A stretch of 64,000 nt of DNA, from the NCBI RefSeq assembly GCF_037975245.1, contig NC_092569.1, forward strand, positions 10,691,001-10,755,000, given 5' to 3'. Source of the DNA: Apostichopus japonicus (taxonomy: Eukaryota; Echinodermata; Holothuroidea; Aspidochirotida; Stichopodidae). The position numbers were made by a program, and so were the translations under genes. Position 1 is the first letter of the stretch. Each line of letters starts with the position of its first letter. A model generated the notes under the pieces. That model did no database searches and was not told the origin of the DNA. It saw only the letters and a list, made by a program, of their open reading frames with translations. Below, in pieces: positions 1-12,635 of this stretch.

Positions 1-100
1 GGAGTTGTTTAGGATTGAAACGTTGCACTGCTTTACGGCTCTACATTACTGTATCAAATATACAATGTCCATATACATTGTACGCTGTAGTAGTGCATTC

Positions 101-477
101 CTAACCCTAACCCTAACCCTAACCCTAACCCTAACCCTAACCCTAACCCTAACCCTAACCCTAACCCTAACCCTAACCCTAACCCTAACCCTAACCCTAA
201 CCCTAACCCTAACCCTAACCCTAACCCTAACCCTAACCCTAACCCTAACCCTAACCCTAACCCTAACCCTAACCCTAACCCTAACCCTAACCCTAACCCT
301 AACCCTAACCCTAACCCTAACCCTAACCCTAACCCTAACCCTAACCCTAACCCTAACCCTAACCCTAACCCTAACCCTAACCCTAACCCTAACCCTAACC
401 CTAACCCTAACCCTAACCCTAACCCTAACCCTAACCCTAACCCTAACCCTAACTCTAACCCTAACCCTAACCCTAAC
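101..477 (+). repeat. Interstitial telomeric tract 1, (CCCTAA)n
   Basis: About 63 near-perfect CCCTAA hexamers with a single CTCTAA variant near the right end. The C-rich strand is the + strand. Confidence 0.97.
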
Positions 478-535
478 AGTTGTAGAAACATAAATTCGAA
501 TGTATACTTTATCATTAGTAATGTTAACGCATAAA

Positions 536-558
536 GCACGAGCGCTGAAAGCTCGTGC
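536..558. other. Conserved perfect hairpin next to the telomeric tract
   Basis: GCACGAGC, a 7-base loop, then GCTCGTGC: a perfect 8-bp stem about 60 bp to the right of the (CCCTAA)n tract. The same sequence follows the tracts in units 2, 4, 5 and 6. It is absent in unit 3, where the flank is deleted, and in unit 7, where the array ends. Function unknown. Confidence 0.7.
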
Positions 559-2277
559 CTGTATTACATTCCATTGAACAAAGATTTCGTGCTGCAGGAG
601 GGGGAGGGGGTCTGTAATACTAACTGCGCCAAATGTAACAAAACAACTTCATCTGTTTAGTTTTTGGAAGATATGATAAAAAAAAAAAAATGAGGAATTG
701 TCGAATTACGATAGTTCTTACGATTCCTGCTAATGGAAAGCATCTTCTTAGAATAAAAGACTATCAATAATTACTCCATAATTAACTTTAAATTTGGTGA
801 AGAGATTTGGAGGGTGCATTAACTGTGATCTTCAACAAGGTTGGGCGTGAACAATACTCGTTGAGTTTCGTAAACTGTCTGGAAACTGACGACTAAAAAC
901 ATTACGAAATGAGGCTCCACTCTAGAAACGGTCCACATCATTTCTTTACTTTTATTTGTGAGAATCCTCCTTTAAATGCCCCCACCCCCCCCCCCCCCAA
1001 ATCGACGGTGTTTACATTAGTACCAATTTGGTGTAAAAACAATTAGAATGAATTGTGCGTTGCAAGTATCATTATAAAGCTATAATGTTAACTAATTTCT
1101 TGACAAAAATTATACCAAATGATATTTGCGAGAAACCGAAACAGCCAGGGCGGTCAAGTTAAACCAAAATATAGAAAACACAAGAACTGTCTTCATAAAT
1201 TCGCACAGGGAAGGCTATATGTAATAGAGGGCGCAATATCACATTTGTAACCAAAATAAATACCCGCAGGCCCCATTGTAAAATGTATAAAATCTAGTCT
1301 GTCGAAGAGCTGTATCGGGGTCGGGGTTGAGGAAACCTCGGTATATATGCATTTTTTTTACTGTAGTTATTGTGGCATATTTATCATAGAGCTCGTTGTA
1401 CCTGGTATGTTCTCTCGTCACAAAACAAATAGAAAACAGCTTTTTGACAGATTTTGATTCAATTTATTTATTTATTTCTTACTAAAGTAGTAAAATCCAC
1501 TAACATTGTAGACTATGATATAGACTAAACATGTTTTTTCTCAACCAAACGAATGTTATAACGTGGAAAATTATGAAAGGTTTCAAGTTACTCTTAACAT
1601 TTCTCATCTACTGATTTGAACAGTTTATACGTACATTAAAAAAAAAAAAAAATGGTCGAATCGAATGCATTTATTTTTTGCTGATTAACCTCTGCTTCGC
1701 AGAAAAATCTAGTTGCAGGGCGCGATCCAAAGTAGGTGTGTAACCCCCTTTTTTGTACCCCCCCCCCGAAAATTTAAAATTGCTTATAGGCTTATATACT
1801 AACACAACCTTGTGTATAGACCTTTTCATAGACCTAACTTATAACCTAATATGCCCCAGACTACAACATTTCACACATCCCCTAGCTGAGGGGGTGGCTA
1901 GAAGAACCCCATTTCCATATACCCTTCCTTTTATAATCTTCTTGTAAAATTTGGTTCGATTAATACTCGCTAGGTTTGTTAAAATTGCCGACCAAATGCA
2001 AAATACTATTTGAAAGAAAGAGAGTAGAGAGCAAACGCCTTGTTGAAACGCCCATGAATACATGGCACTGCCGTGTAACAGGTTTTTAGGGGCACTGTCT
2101 AACATCTGTGTTAATATGCGGCTCTGTTTGTGTGAGTCTAAAGCTGCATTTTGCGTTAGAAATTACATTTTTTTTTTACTTTCGAAATTGGCTTCGGAAT
2201 CCAATGCTATATTTTCATCGCACTGGGAGGGAGAACTTCGGGGTCCAATGTGCAGCTCATACTTTGAGGGACCTAAT

Positions 2278-2362
<85 letters not shown>

Positions 2363-2901
2363 ATATTTATATAGTAAACAAGGAAAACTTTGACAATATT
2401 ATAAGCGCACATTTTCAGTTATTCAGTGTTGTTTGAAAAATGGTGAATGTGCCATCGGGCCTTTAACCTGTTACCTATCAGTATCTGTCAGTGTGATGTC
2501 TATAGCATATATTCTAACTATATTTCAAAGTGCGTTGCTATTTACGATTGTACTTTTAATAACACAATTTAGGGCCTGTTATTTTAAGGACGCACAGCGA
2601 TCACTATATTTCTATATATAACTCAATTGAGAGAGATATATGTATATTTATGTCTCCAATTTAAGTGCGCCCTGCGTCACAGGTATGGACTCCCCAGTTT
2701 TGATTGAGGTTGGGAAATTAATAGCGGAAACGACCAATCAAATTGTTCACTTCGATAAACGTCATTGCTCACATGACCGCGTATTTATGCTATACGGTAC
2801 CTCTTAACAGTATAACATTGCTTGGTTACTATATATTTAAAAAATAATTAGCGGCGTGACTATCAATGGGAGACTGAAAGTTGGTTTTTGTTGGGTTCGG
2901 T

Positions 2902-2938
2902 GGGGATGGGGGAGGGGGTCGGGAGGAGAGGGATGGGA
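2902..2938 (+). other. G-rich run with G-quadruplex potential
   Basis: Five or more runs of three or more G within about 37 bases on the + strand, about 165 bp left of the next unit's start. It recurs in the equivalent place in the other units (near 6115, 20675, 24230, 27078 and 30590). The pattern fits the usual G-quadruplex rule; folding is not shown by sequence alone. Confidence 0.5.
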
Positions 2939-3066
2939 AGTGAAAGTTGTACAGATTTTGCGGATTACTGTGAAACAGCCTAGTGTTTCTTTGCTTAGCT
3001 TAAAATCTGCTAATATTATGAAGCTTTAGTTACATCCGTCGAAAAGTTACACTCTGTTGAAATCAG

Positions 3067-5501
3067 GGAGTTGTTTAGGATTGAAACGTTGCACTGCTTT
3101 ACGGCTCTACATTACTGTATCAAATATACAATGTCCATATACATTGTACGCTGTAGTAGTGCATTCCTAACCCTAACCCTAACCCTAACCCTAACCCTAA
3201 CCCTAACCCTAACCCTAACCCTAACCCTAACCCTAACCCTAACCCTAACCCTAACCCTAACCCTAACCCTAACCCTAACCCTAACCCTAACCCTAACCCT
3301 AACCCTAACCCTAACCCTAACCCTAACCCTAACCCTAACCCTAACCCTAACCCTAACCCTAACCCTAACCCTAACCCTAACCCTAACCCTAACCCTAACC
3401 CTAACCCTAACCCTAACCCTAACCCTAACCCTAACCCTAACCCTAACCCTAACCCTAACCCTAACCCTAACCCTAACCCTAACCCTAACCCTAACCCTAA
3501 CCCTAACCCTAACCCTAACCCTAACCCTAACCCTAACCCTAACCCTAACCCTAACCCTAACCCTAACCCTAACCCTAACCCTAACCCTAACCCTAACCCT
3601 AACCCTAACCCTAACCCTAACCCTAACCCTAACCCTAACCCTAACCCTAACCCTAACCCTAACCCTAACCCTAACCCTAACCCTAACCCTATCCCTAACA
3701 GTTGTAGAAACATAAATTCGAATGTATACTTTATTATTAGTAATGTTAACGCATAAAGCACGAGCGCTGAAAGCTCGTGCCTGTATTACATTCCATTGAA
3801 CAAAGATTTCGTGCTGCAGGAGGGGGGAGGGGGTCTGTAATACTAACTGCGCCAAATGTAACAAAACAACTTCATCTGTTTAGTTTTTGGAAGATATGAT
3901 AAAAAAAAAAAAATGAGGAATTGTCGAATTACGATAGTTCTTGCGATTCCTGCTAATGGAAAGCATCTTCTTAGAATAAAAGACTATCAATAATTACTCC
4001 ATAATTAACTTTAAATTTGGTGAAGAGATTTGGAGGGTGCATTAACTGTGATCTTCAACAAGGTTGGGCGTGAACAATACTCGTTGAGTTTCGTAAACTG
4101 TCTGGAAACTGACGACTAAAAACATTACGAAATGAGGCTCCACTCTAGAAACGGTCCACATCATTTCTTTACTTTTATTTGTGAGAATCCTCCTTTAAAT
4201 GCCCCCACCCCCCCCCCAAATCGACGGTGTTTACATTAGTACCAATTTGGTGTAAAAACAATTAGAATGAATTGTGCGTTGCAAGTATCATTATAAAGCT
4301 ATAATGTTAACTAATTTCTTGACAAAAATTATACCAAATGATATTTGCGAGAAACCGAAACAGCCAGGGCGGTCAAGTTAAACCAAAATATAGAAAACAC
4401 AAGAACTGTCTTCATAAATTCGCACAGGGAAGGCTATATGTAATAGAGGGCGCAATATCACATTTGTAACCAAAATAAATACCCGCAGGCCCCATTGTAA
4501 AATGTATAAAATCTAGTCTGTCGAAGAGCTGTATCGGGGTCGGGGTTGAGGAAACCTCGGTATATATGCATTTTTTTTACTGTAGTTATTGTGGCATATT
4601 TATCATAGAGCTCGTTGTACCTGGTATGTATGTTCTCTCGTCACAAAACAAATAGAAAACAGCTTTTTGACAGATTTTGATTCAATTTATTTATTTATTT
4701 CTTACTAAAGTAGTAAAATCCACTAACATTGTAGACTATGATATAGACTAAACATGTTTTTTCTCAACCAAACGAATGTTATAACGTGGAAAATTATGAA
4801 AGGTTTCAAGTTACTCTTAACATTTCTCATCTACTGATTTGAACAGTTTATACGTACATTAAAAAAAAAAAAAATGGTCGAATCGAATGCATTTATTTTT
4901 TGCTGATTAACCTCTGCTTCGCAGAAAAATCTAGTTGCAGGGCGCGATCCAAAGTAGGTGTGTAACCCCCTTTTTTGTACCCCCCCCCCCCGAAAATTTA
5001 AAATTGCTTATAGGCTTATATACTAACACAACCTTGTGTATAGACCTTTTCATAGACCTAACTTATAACCTAATATGCCCCAGACTACAACATTTCACAC
5101 ATCCCCTAGCTGAGGGGGTGGCTAGAAGAACCCCATTTCCATATACCCTTCCTTTTATAATCTTCTTGTAAAATTTGGTTCGATTAATACTCGCTAGGTT
5201 TGTTAAAATTGCCGACCAAATGCAAAATACTATTTGAAAGAAAGAGAGTAGAGAGCAAACGCCTTGTTGAAACGCCCATGAATACATGGCACTGCCGTGT
5301 AACAGGTTTTTAGGGGCACTGTCTAACATCTGTGTTAATATGCGGCTCTGTTTGTGTGAGTCTAAAGCTGCATTTTGCGTTAGAAATTACATTTTTTTTT
5401 TACTTTCGAAATTGGCTTCGGAATCCAATGCTATATTTTCATCGCACTGGGAGGGAGAACTTCGGGGTCCAATGTGCAGCTCATACTTTGAGGGACCTAA
5501 T

Positions 5502-5576
<75 letters not shown>

Positions 5577-6280
5577 ATATTTATATAGTAAACAAGGAAA
5601 ACTTTGACAATATTATAAGCGCACATTTTCAGTTATTCAGTGTTGTTTGAAAAATGGTGAATGTGCCATCGGGCCTTTAACCTGTTACCTATCAGTATCT
5701 GTCAGTGTGATGTCTATAGCATATATTCTAACTATATTTCAAAGTGCGTTGCTATTTACGATTGTACTTTTAATAACACAATTTAGGGCCTGTTATTTTA
5801 AGGACGCACAGCGATCACTATATTTCTATATATAACTCAATTGAGAGAGATATATGTATATTTATGTCTCCAATTTAAGTGCGCCCTGCGTCACAGGTAT
5901 GGACTCCCCAGTTTTGATTGAGGTTGGGAAATTAATAGCGGAAACGACCAATCAAATTGTTCACTTCGATAAACGTCATTGCTCACATGACCGCGTATTT
6001 ATGCTATACGGTACCTCTTAACAGTATAACATTGCTTGGTTACTATATATTTAAAAAATAATTAGCGGCGTGACTATCAATGGGAGACTGAAAGTTGGTT
6101 TTTGTTGGGTTCGGTGGGGATGGGGGAGGGGGTCGGGAGGAGAGGGATGGGAAGTGAAAGTTGTACAGATTTTGCGGATTACTGTGAAACAGCCTAGTGT
6201 TTCTTTGCTTAGCTTAAAATCTGCTAATATTATGAAGCTTTAGTTACATCCGTCGAAAAGTTACACTCTGTTGAAATCAG
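3067..6280. repeat. Satellite unit 2
   Basis: Full unit with telomeric tract 2. It shares with unit 4 a CCCTATCCC variant hexamer at the right end of the tract and TTATTATTAG just after it. Like units 4, 5 and 6 it has the duplicated TATG (GTATGTATGTTC at about 4625). TA/TG microsatellite at about 5503-5578. Confidence 0.9.
3166..3699 (+). repeat. Interstitial telomeric tract 2, (CCCTAA)n
   Basis: About 89 CCCTAA hexamers, perfect apart from a CCCTAT variant next to the right border. Confidence 0.97.
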
Positions 6281-6379
6281 GGAGTTGTTTAGGATTGAAA
6301 CGTTGCACTGCTTTACGGCTCTACATTACTGTATCAAATATACAATGTCCATATACATTGTACGCTGTAGTAGTGCATT

Positions 6380-7523
6380 CCTAACCCTAACCCTAACCCT
6401 AACCCTAACCCTAACCCTAACCCTAACCCTAACCCTAACCCTAACCCTAACCCTAACCCTAACCCTAACCCTAACCCTAACCCTAACCCTAACCCTAACC
6501 CTAACCCTAACCCTAACCCTAACCCTAACCCTAACCCTAACCCTAACCCTAACCCTAACCCTAACCCTAACCCTAACCCTAACCCTAACCCTAACCCTAA
6601 CCCTAACCCTAACCCTAACCCTAACCCTAACCCTAACCCTAACCCTAACCCTAACCCTAACCCTAACCCTAACCCTAACCCTAACCCTAACCCTAACCCT
6701 AACCCTAACCCTAACCCTAACCCTAACCCTAACCCTAACCCTAACCCTAACCCTAACCCTAACCCTAACCCTAACCCTAACCCTAACCCTAACCCTAACC
6801 CTAACCCTAACCCTAACCCTAACCCTAACCCTAACCCTAACCCTAACCCTAACCCTAACCCTAACCCTAACCCTAACCCTAACCCTAACCCTAACCCTAA
6901 CCCTAACCCTAACCCTAACCCTAACCCTAACCCTAACCCTAACCCTAACCCTAACCCTAACCCTAACCCTAACCCTAACCCTAACCCTAACCCTAACCCT
7001 AACCCTAACCCTAACCCTAACCCTAACCCTAACCCTAACCCTAACCCTAACCCTAACCCTAACCCTAACCCTAACCCTAACCCTAACCCTAACCCTAACC
7101 CTAACCCTAACCCTAACCCTAACCCTAACCCTAACCCTAACCCTAACCCTAACCCTAACCCTAACCCTAACCCTAACCCTAACCCTAACCCTAACCCTAA
7201 CCCTAACCCTAACCCTAATCCTAACCTAACTCTAACCTAACCCTAACCTTAACCCTAACCCTAACCCTAACCCTAACCCTAACCCTAACCCTAACCCTAA
7301 CCCTAACCCTAACCCTAACCCTAACCCTAACCCTAACCCTAACCCTAACCCTAACCCTAACCCTAACCCTAACCCTAACCCTAACCCTAACCCTAACCCT
7401 AACCCTAACCCTAACCCTAACCCTAACCCTAACCCTAACCCTAACCCTAACCCTAACCCTAACCTAACCCTAACCCTAACCCTAACCCTAACCCTAACCC
7501 TAACCCTAACCCTAACCCTAACC
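6380..7523 (+). repeat. Interstitial telomeric tract 3, longest, with internal seam
   Basis: About 1.14 kb of CCCTAA. The stretch from about 7217 to 7250 is irregular (CCTAA 5-mers, CTCTAA, CCTTAA) and separates two perfect blocks of about 835 and 270 bp. Another 5-mer lies near 7464. The right border joins directly to a truncated satellite flank. Confidence 0.96.
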
Positions 7524-8975
7524 TGTGATCTTCAACAAGGTTGGGCGTGAACAATACTCGTTGAGTTTCGTAAACTGTCTGGAAACTGACGACTAAAAAC
7601 ATTACGAAATGAGGCTCCACTCTAGAAACGGTCCACATCATTTCTTTACTTTTATTTGTGAGAATCCTCCTTTAAATGCCCCCACCCCCCCCCCCAAATC
7701 GACGGTGTTTACATTAGTACCAATTTGGTGTAAAAACAATTAGAATGAATTGTGCGTTGCAAGTATCATTATAAAGCTATAATGTTAACTAATTTCTTGA
7801 CAAAAATTATACCAAATGATATTTGCGAGAAACCGAAACAGCCAGGGCGGTCAAGTTAAACCAAAATATAGAAAACACAAGAACTGTCTTCATAAATTCG
7901 CACAGGGAAGGCTATATGTAATAGAGGGCGCAATATCACATTTGTAACCAAAATAAATACCCGCAGGCCCCATTGTAAAATGTATAAAATCTAGTCTGTC
8001 GAAGAGCTGTATCGGGGTCGGGGTTGAGGAAACCTCGGTATATATGCATTTTTTTTACTGTAGTTATTGTGGCATATTTATCATAGAGCTCGTTGTACCT
8101 GGTATGTTCTCTCGTCACAAAACAAATAGAAAACAGCTTTTTGACAGATTTTGATTCAATTTATTTATTTATTTCTTACTAAAGTAGTAAAATCCACTAA
8201 CATTGTAGACTATGATATAGACTAAACATGTTTTTTCTCAACCAAACGAATGTTATAACGTGGAAAATTATGAAAGGTTTCAAGTTACTCTTAACATTTC
8301 TCATCTACTGATTTGAACAGTTTATACGTACATTAAAAAAAAAAAAAAATGGTCGAATCGAATGCATTTATTTTTTGCTGATTAACCTCTGCTTCGCAGA
8401 AAAATCTAGTTGCAGGGCGCGATCCAAAGTAGGTGTGTAACCCCCTTTTTTGTACCCCCCCCCCCGAAAATTTAAAATTGCTTATAGGCTTATATACTAA
8501 CACAACCTTGTGTATAGACCTTTTCATAGACCTAACTTATAACCTAATATGCCCCAGACTACAACATTTCACACATCCCCTAGCTGAGGGGGTGGCTAGA
8601 AGAACCCCATTTCCATATACCCTTCCTTTTATAATCTTCTTGTAAAATTTGGTTCGATTAATACTCGCTAGGTTTGTTAAAATTGCCGACCAAATGCAAA
8701 ATACTATTTGAAAGAAAGAGAGTAGAGAGCAAACGCCTTGTTGAAACGCCCATGAATACATGGCACTGCCGTGTAACAGGTTTTTAGGGGCACTGTCTAA
8801 CATCTGTGTTAATATGCGGCTCTGTTTGTGTGAGTCTAAAGCTGCATTTTGCGTTAGAAATTACATTTTTTTTTTACTTTCGAAATTGGCTTCGGAATCC
8901 AATGCTATATTTTCATCGCACTGGGAGGGAGAACTTCGGGGTCCAATGTGCAGCTCATACTTTGAGGGACCTAAT

Positions 8976-9046
<71 letters not shown>

Positions 9047-9487
9047 ATATTTATATAGTAAACAAGGAAAACTTTGACAATATTATAAGCGCACATTTTC
9101 AGTTATTCAGTGTTGTTTGAAAAATGGTGAATGTGCCATCGGGCCTTTAACCTGTTACCTATCAGTATCTGTCAGTGTGATGTCTATAGCATATATTCTA
9201 ACTATATTTCAAAGTGCGTTGCTATTTACGATTGTACTTTTAATAACACAATTTAGGGCCTGTTATTTTAAGGACGCACAGCGATCACTATATTTCTATA
9301 TATAACTCAATTGAGAGAGATATATGTATATTTATGTCTCCAATTTAAGTGCGCCCTGCGTCACAGGTATGGACTCCCCAGTTTTGATTGAGGTTGGGAA
9401 ATTAATAGCGGAAACGACCAATCAAATTGTTCACTTCGATAAACGTCATTGCTCACATGACCGCGTATTTATGCTATACGGTACCTC

Positions 9488-9491
9488 TTAA
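9488..9491. mobile_element. TTAA target site duplication, left
   Basis: Target duplication copy left of the transposon. Intact satellite units carry a single TTAA at this place (CCTCTTAACAGTATAAC). Confidence 0.95.
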
Positions 9492-9507
9492 AGGACATGT
9501 GACACGG
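9492..9507 (+). repeat. Left terminal inverted repeat of the Kolobok element
   Basis: AGGACATGTGACACGG, directly after TTAA. It is the exact reverse complement of the right end; similarity stops after 16 bases. Confidence 0.95.
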
Positions 9508-9923
9508 TATAGATCCCTCTCAAATTCATACTAGTGATTCTTTGGATGATAATATAAGTTTATGAATCATTTCGGACGAAAAACATCTCTTACTGCTTTC
9601 TAATTAGCTTAATTAAGTCCCGTTCACAACTCTCAAAACGGCTGAATTTGCGACAAATATGCAAATGAGATGACGTACAGAGATGGAGTCACGATATCCT
9701 AGCGACGCGTCAGGAGATCAGTGGTCAGGAACAACAAAACAACAGTAGACACGCAAACGTATTCTTGTGTACGAGACGTATTATAATATTGTACATAGGC
9801 CTAAGCATACTCAGTTTTACTACAGTTGCCTGTCTATAATTTCATCAGTTTGTAGGCTATTAACCCTACTCAATAAGTTTCTGAAAGCTAAAGTGATTTC
9901 ATTTTAAACCGCTGTTACCGACG
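9508..9923 (+). promoter_or_regulatory. 5' region of the transposase gene
   Basis: 416 bases between the left end repeat and the transposase start codon. A promoter is expected here, but only AT-rich candidates such as TTATAATATT (about 9780) are visible; no start site can be fixed. Confidence 0.3.
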
Positions 9924-12589
9924 ATGGGAAAATTTTGTATCGCTGGCGGATGCAGCAACTCCAGTAAAGACGGCGTGAGTCTTCATGGATTCCCCAAAAG
10001 AGAACCCGTTCGGAAACTTTGGGTAAATGCCGTGAGAAACACCCGCAAAGACTGGCTTCAGCCCACTGCTTATTCGTTTTTGTGCAGTGCACACTTCGAT
10101 GAGACGTGTTTCAAAGAATTTGTGGGGAGTAGGTTTTCAGAATTTGGACTTTCGCCACATAAACTTCGAAGGCTGAAGGACGATGCTGTGCCAACTTTGT
10201 TTGGAAGCAAGGCTAGGCCAAGGCAACAGGAAGGAAGCAGCCCGATGGATAGGCCAGATGTTAGCAGTTCTGGCAGTAATACTAGCAAGCCAAGCGGCAG
10301 TGCCATGTCCACCCCAGGGCCGGTCTCTTTCGTGGCCGAAACGGTCGTGAAGAAACGAAAGATCGGTGGAGCTTTCAGGAAAAGAGAACATGCTAGGGTG
10401 AGTGCATTCAGACTAGGCCTAGACTAAACTCTTTGCTGGTTTTCCACCTTTCAAATCATTACCCCATTTATGATGATTTAGTAACATAGGCCTAGTCCAA
10501 GCTATCACTGAGCAAGGTATCTTCTCATGATCATATTTTTACTATGTACATGTCCTATCCTAATGTTGGGTGTAGGATATGAAAGCGTTAGCCTCAACTT
10601 GATCATTTATGTAGAAATGAAGTGATGTTGCTGAGCCTACATTGTGAGGTGGAAGGTATTTGGCATATGGCCTAGGCCTACAATGGATTGTTTTAAAAGT
10701 GTGAGAATAGGGCCTACTGTTCTTCCCTAGTTACACTAACCTAACATAACAGTTTCGTGCAGTGCTGTGAGTAACTCATTATTTATTGAGACCAAAGGAT
10801 AGCACGGTGGGTTCATAGAGCTCATTTTACACATTTAGGATTTTCCAATAATGAGTATTGACAGAGAGTGCACTCCAGCAGCCACCTATTAGCATTTCAA
10901 TCTGTTTCTGTAGCTAAGAAAATGATTAAGGCCTATTGCTGGGCTCCAACAGTATATAAAATTCAAAGTGGCTATTCTTATGACTCGTTGGGACAATAAT
11001 TCCCTTTTGCGCATGCACAGTTGCTATAACGTGGCTACTTTTAAGACTAGGAGTACTATTTTCATGACCAGGTGTAACAATAATTTCCGGTTAGGGTTGG
11101 ATTGAGGGTTAGAGTTAGGGTTACCCCTACTACATGCGCAGTTGCTTTATTTACTTTGAATTCGCCGATGTCATAAGAATAATTTATAAATAATTATGAC
11201 GACTAGTCGTAAGAATAGCCACAGCCTATAAAATTTAGCAAAATCTGTGAGATGTCAGCAATTTCCAGCTGGTTCGTACATGTATTTGTCACAAGGTAAA
11301 TTTGTAGTGGTAAACTGATTATATATAATGGCAATAGAGGGTAGGTCATAGGTTGTGAAGTATCCACTCTACCCAAAACCTGAGCTGTAGGCCTGCTTGT
11401 CGTCATGTCGATAGATAATGTAAATTGCAAGGAATAAATCTGCTAAATTTGCAACAATATAAGCAAGATGCAAAAGCTTACAACAGAACAAAAGTTTACT
11501 TACATGCCATGACATGTACAGTATTCTGCTAGTACCCTGTATTGAAAAAGGCTTTGAAGGCTGAAATATGATTGATTTTCGATTGATAGCCTTCAATTGA
11601 ATTCATAGGCTGTCAGTTTAAGGCCAGCATCAGTTTTTTGGGCTCATTTCTATACCAGAAGTCAAACACATAAAGGGGTTGATTTCAGTCAGAAAACAGA
11701 ATAAAATGACAACAGAGGCACAAATATTTTTCAAAGCGATTTTTGTGTTCAGTTTGCTTGTTGTAATAATTTTTGTATCTACTTGCAAGTTGCTTATATG
11801 CTATTAAAGGCAAAATATTGGCAATAGCCTGACTCAAAGAGACATGATCTGTACGTGTCAATTGCCATATATAGATTTCTTTTCTTTTCTTCATTTAACA
11901 GAACAATGTTGCTCGCATGAGGCAATGGGAATTTTAGTTCAAGAGGGTTATTGAGTAGGGAAAGAGTTGAGTGTCTTTTGCTATGTGTGGAAAATCACTA
12001 AGATGTTGGTACGTTGCGTCTTGCTTCATTGGATTTTAATAAATAATGTTCTTTTTCTTTACCATGAAGACCCTTGAAGCTGCAGGGGGTAGCAGTTTAT
12101 CAGAAAAACCATCGTCTGTTCGAGCACAACCACTCCCAACAGTGCGCGAATTAATAAAAAGAAAGAAAGCCTCTCATCTGGAATCAACACCATTGATGAT
12201 GGATATTGCATCATCAGAGGTGAGTTTTTTTCTAATTATTCTTTTAACAATATAAATTTCTGTTGCAGTCATACTTACATAAATGACAGTTAAAAAGTAT
12301 TGTAAATGTTGCTTCCAATAGGTGTGTTGAATTTGAAAAATCTCTAATTAATGATAAATCTTGCATCTTAGTTGTTGTGGCAAGAATTGGAAGCTAAGTC
12401 TGTCATGAATGGTTTTGATCTATGGGTCAAATTAACATGTCACCTTGATAATAGAATAGTTGAGTGTAGTAGAGGAGAGAGTTAATCTGCATACAGAAAC
12501 AATGCAACTTTCATCAGTCATGTATTGTTTGCTACTTAGTGAAAACACTTTTGTCAGATATTTTCACTGAATATATAGCATTTCATACA

Positions 12590-12635
<46 letters not shown>

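Larger units (their letters stand above)
1..3066. repeat. Satellite unit 1
   Basis: Contains telomeric tract 1, an 8-bp-stem hairpin (536-558), poly-A and poly-C runs, a (TA)n(TG)n microsatellite (about 2279-2363) and a G-rich run (2902-2938). Private or shared markers: GTATGTTCTC without the extra TATG (about 1407), shared with unit 3, and TTATCATTAG after the tract, shared with units 5 and 6. Confidence 0.9.
6281..9491. repeat. Satellite unit 3, left part (split by the Kolobok insertion)
   Basis: Begins with the standard left flank and telomeric tract 3. The tract runs straight into TGTGATCTTCAACAAGG, so about 345 bp that normally follow the tract, including the hairpin, are missing. It ends at the TTAA (9488-9491) where the transposon is inserted; the rest of the unit resumes at 20576. 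Confidence 0.9.

Noticed and set aside
5-493. Long open frames of Leu-Thr, Gly-Leu or Arg-Val repeats over each telomeric tract
   Set aside because: Products of translating (CCCTAA)n in its open frames; no gene.
1239-1421. 60-codon - strand frame in satellite units 1 and 3
   Set aside because: The TATG duplication in the other units breaks the frame, as expected for non-coding DNA.
1839-2105. 88-codon frame on the - strand, repeated in six satellite units
   Set aside because: It is identical because the satellite is identical; no domain, no start context, no splice partners. Copy number is not evidence of coding.
9904-10391. Three - strand frames across the THAP exon
   Set aside because: Shadows of the transposase exon 1, whose THAP motifs are clear on the + strand.
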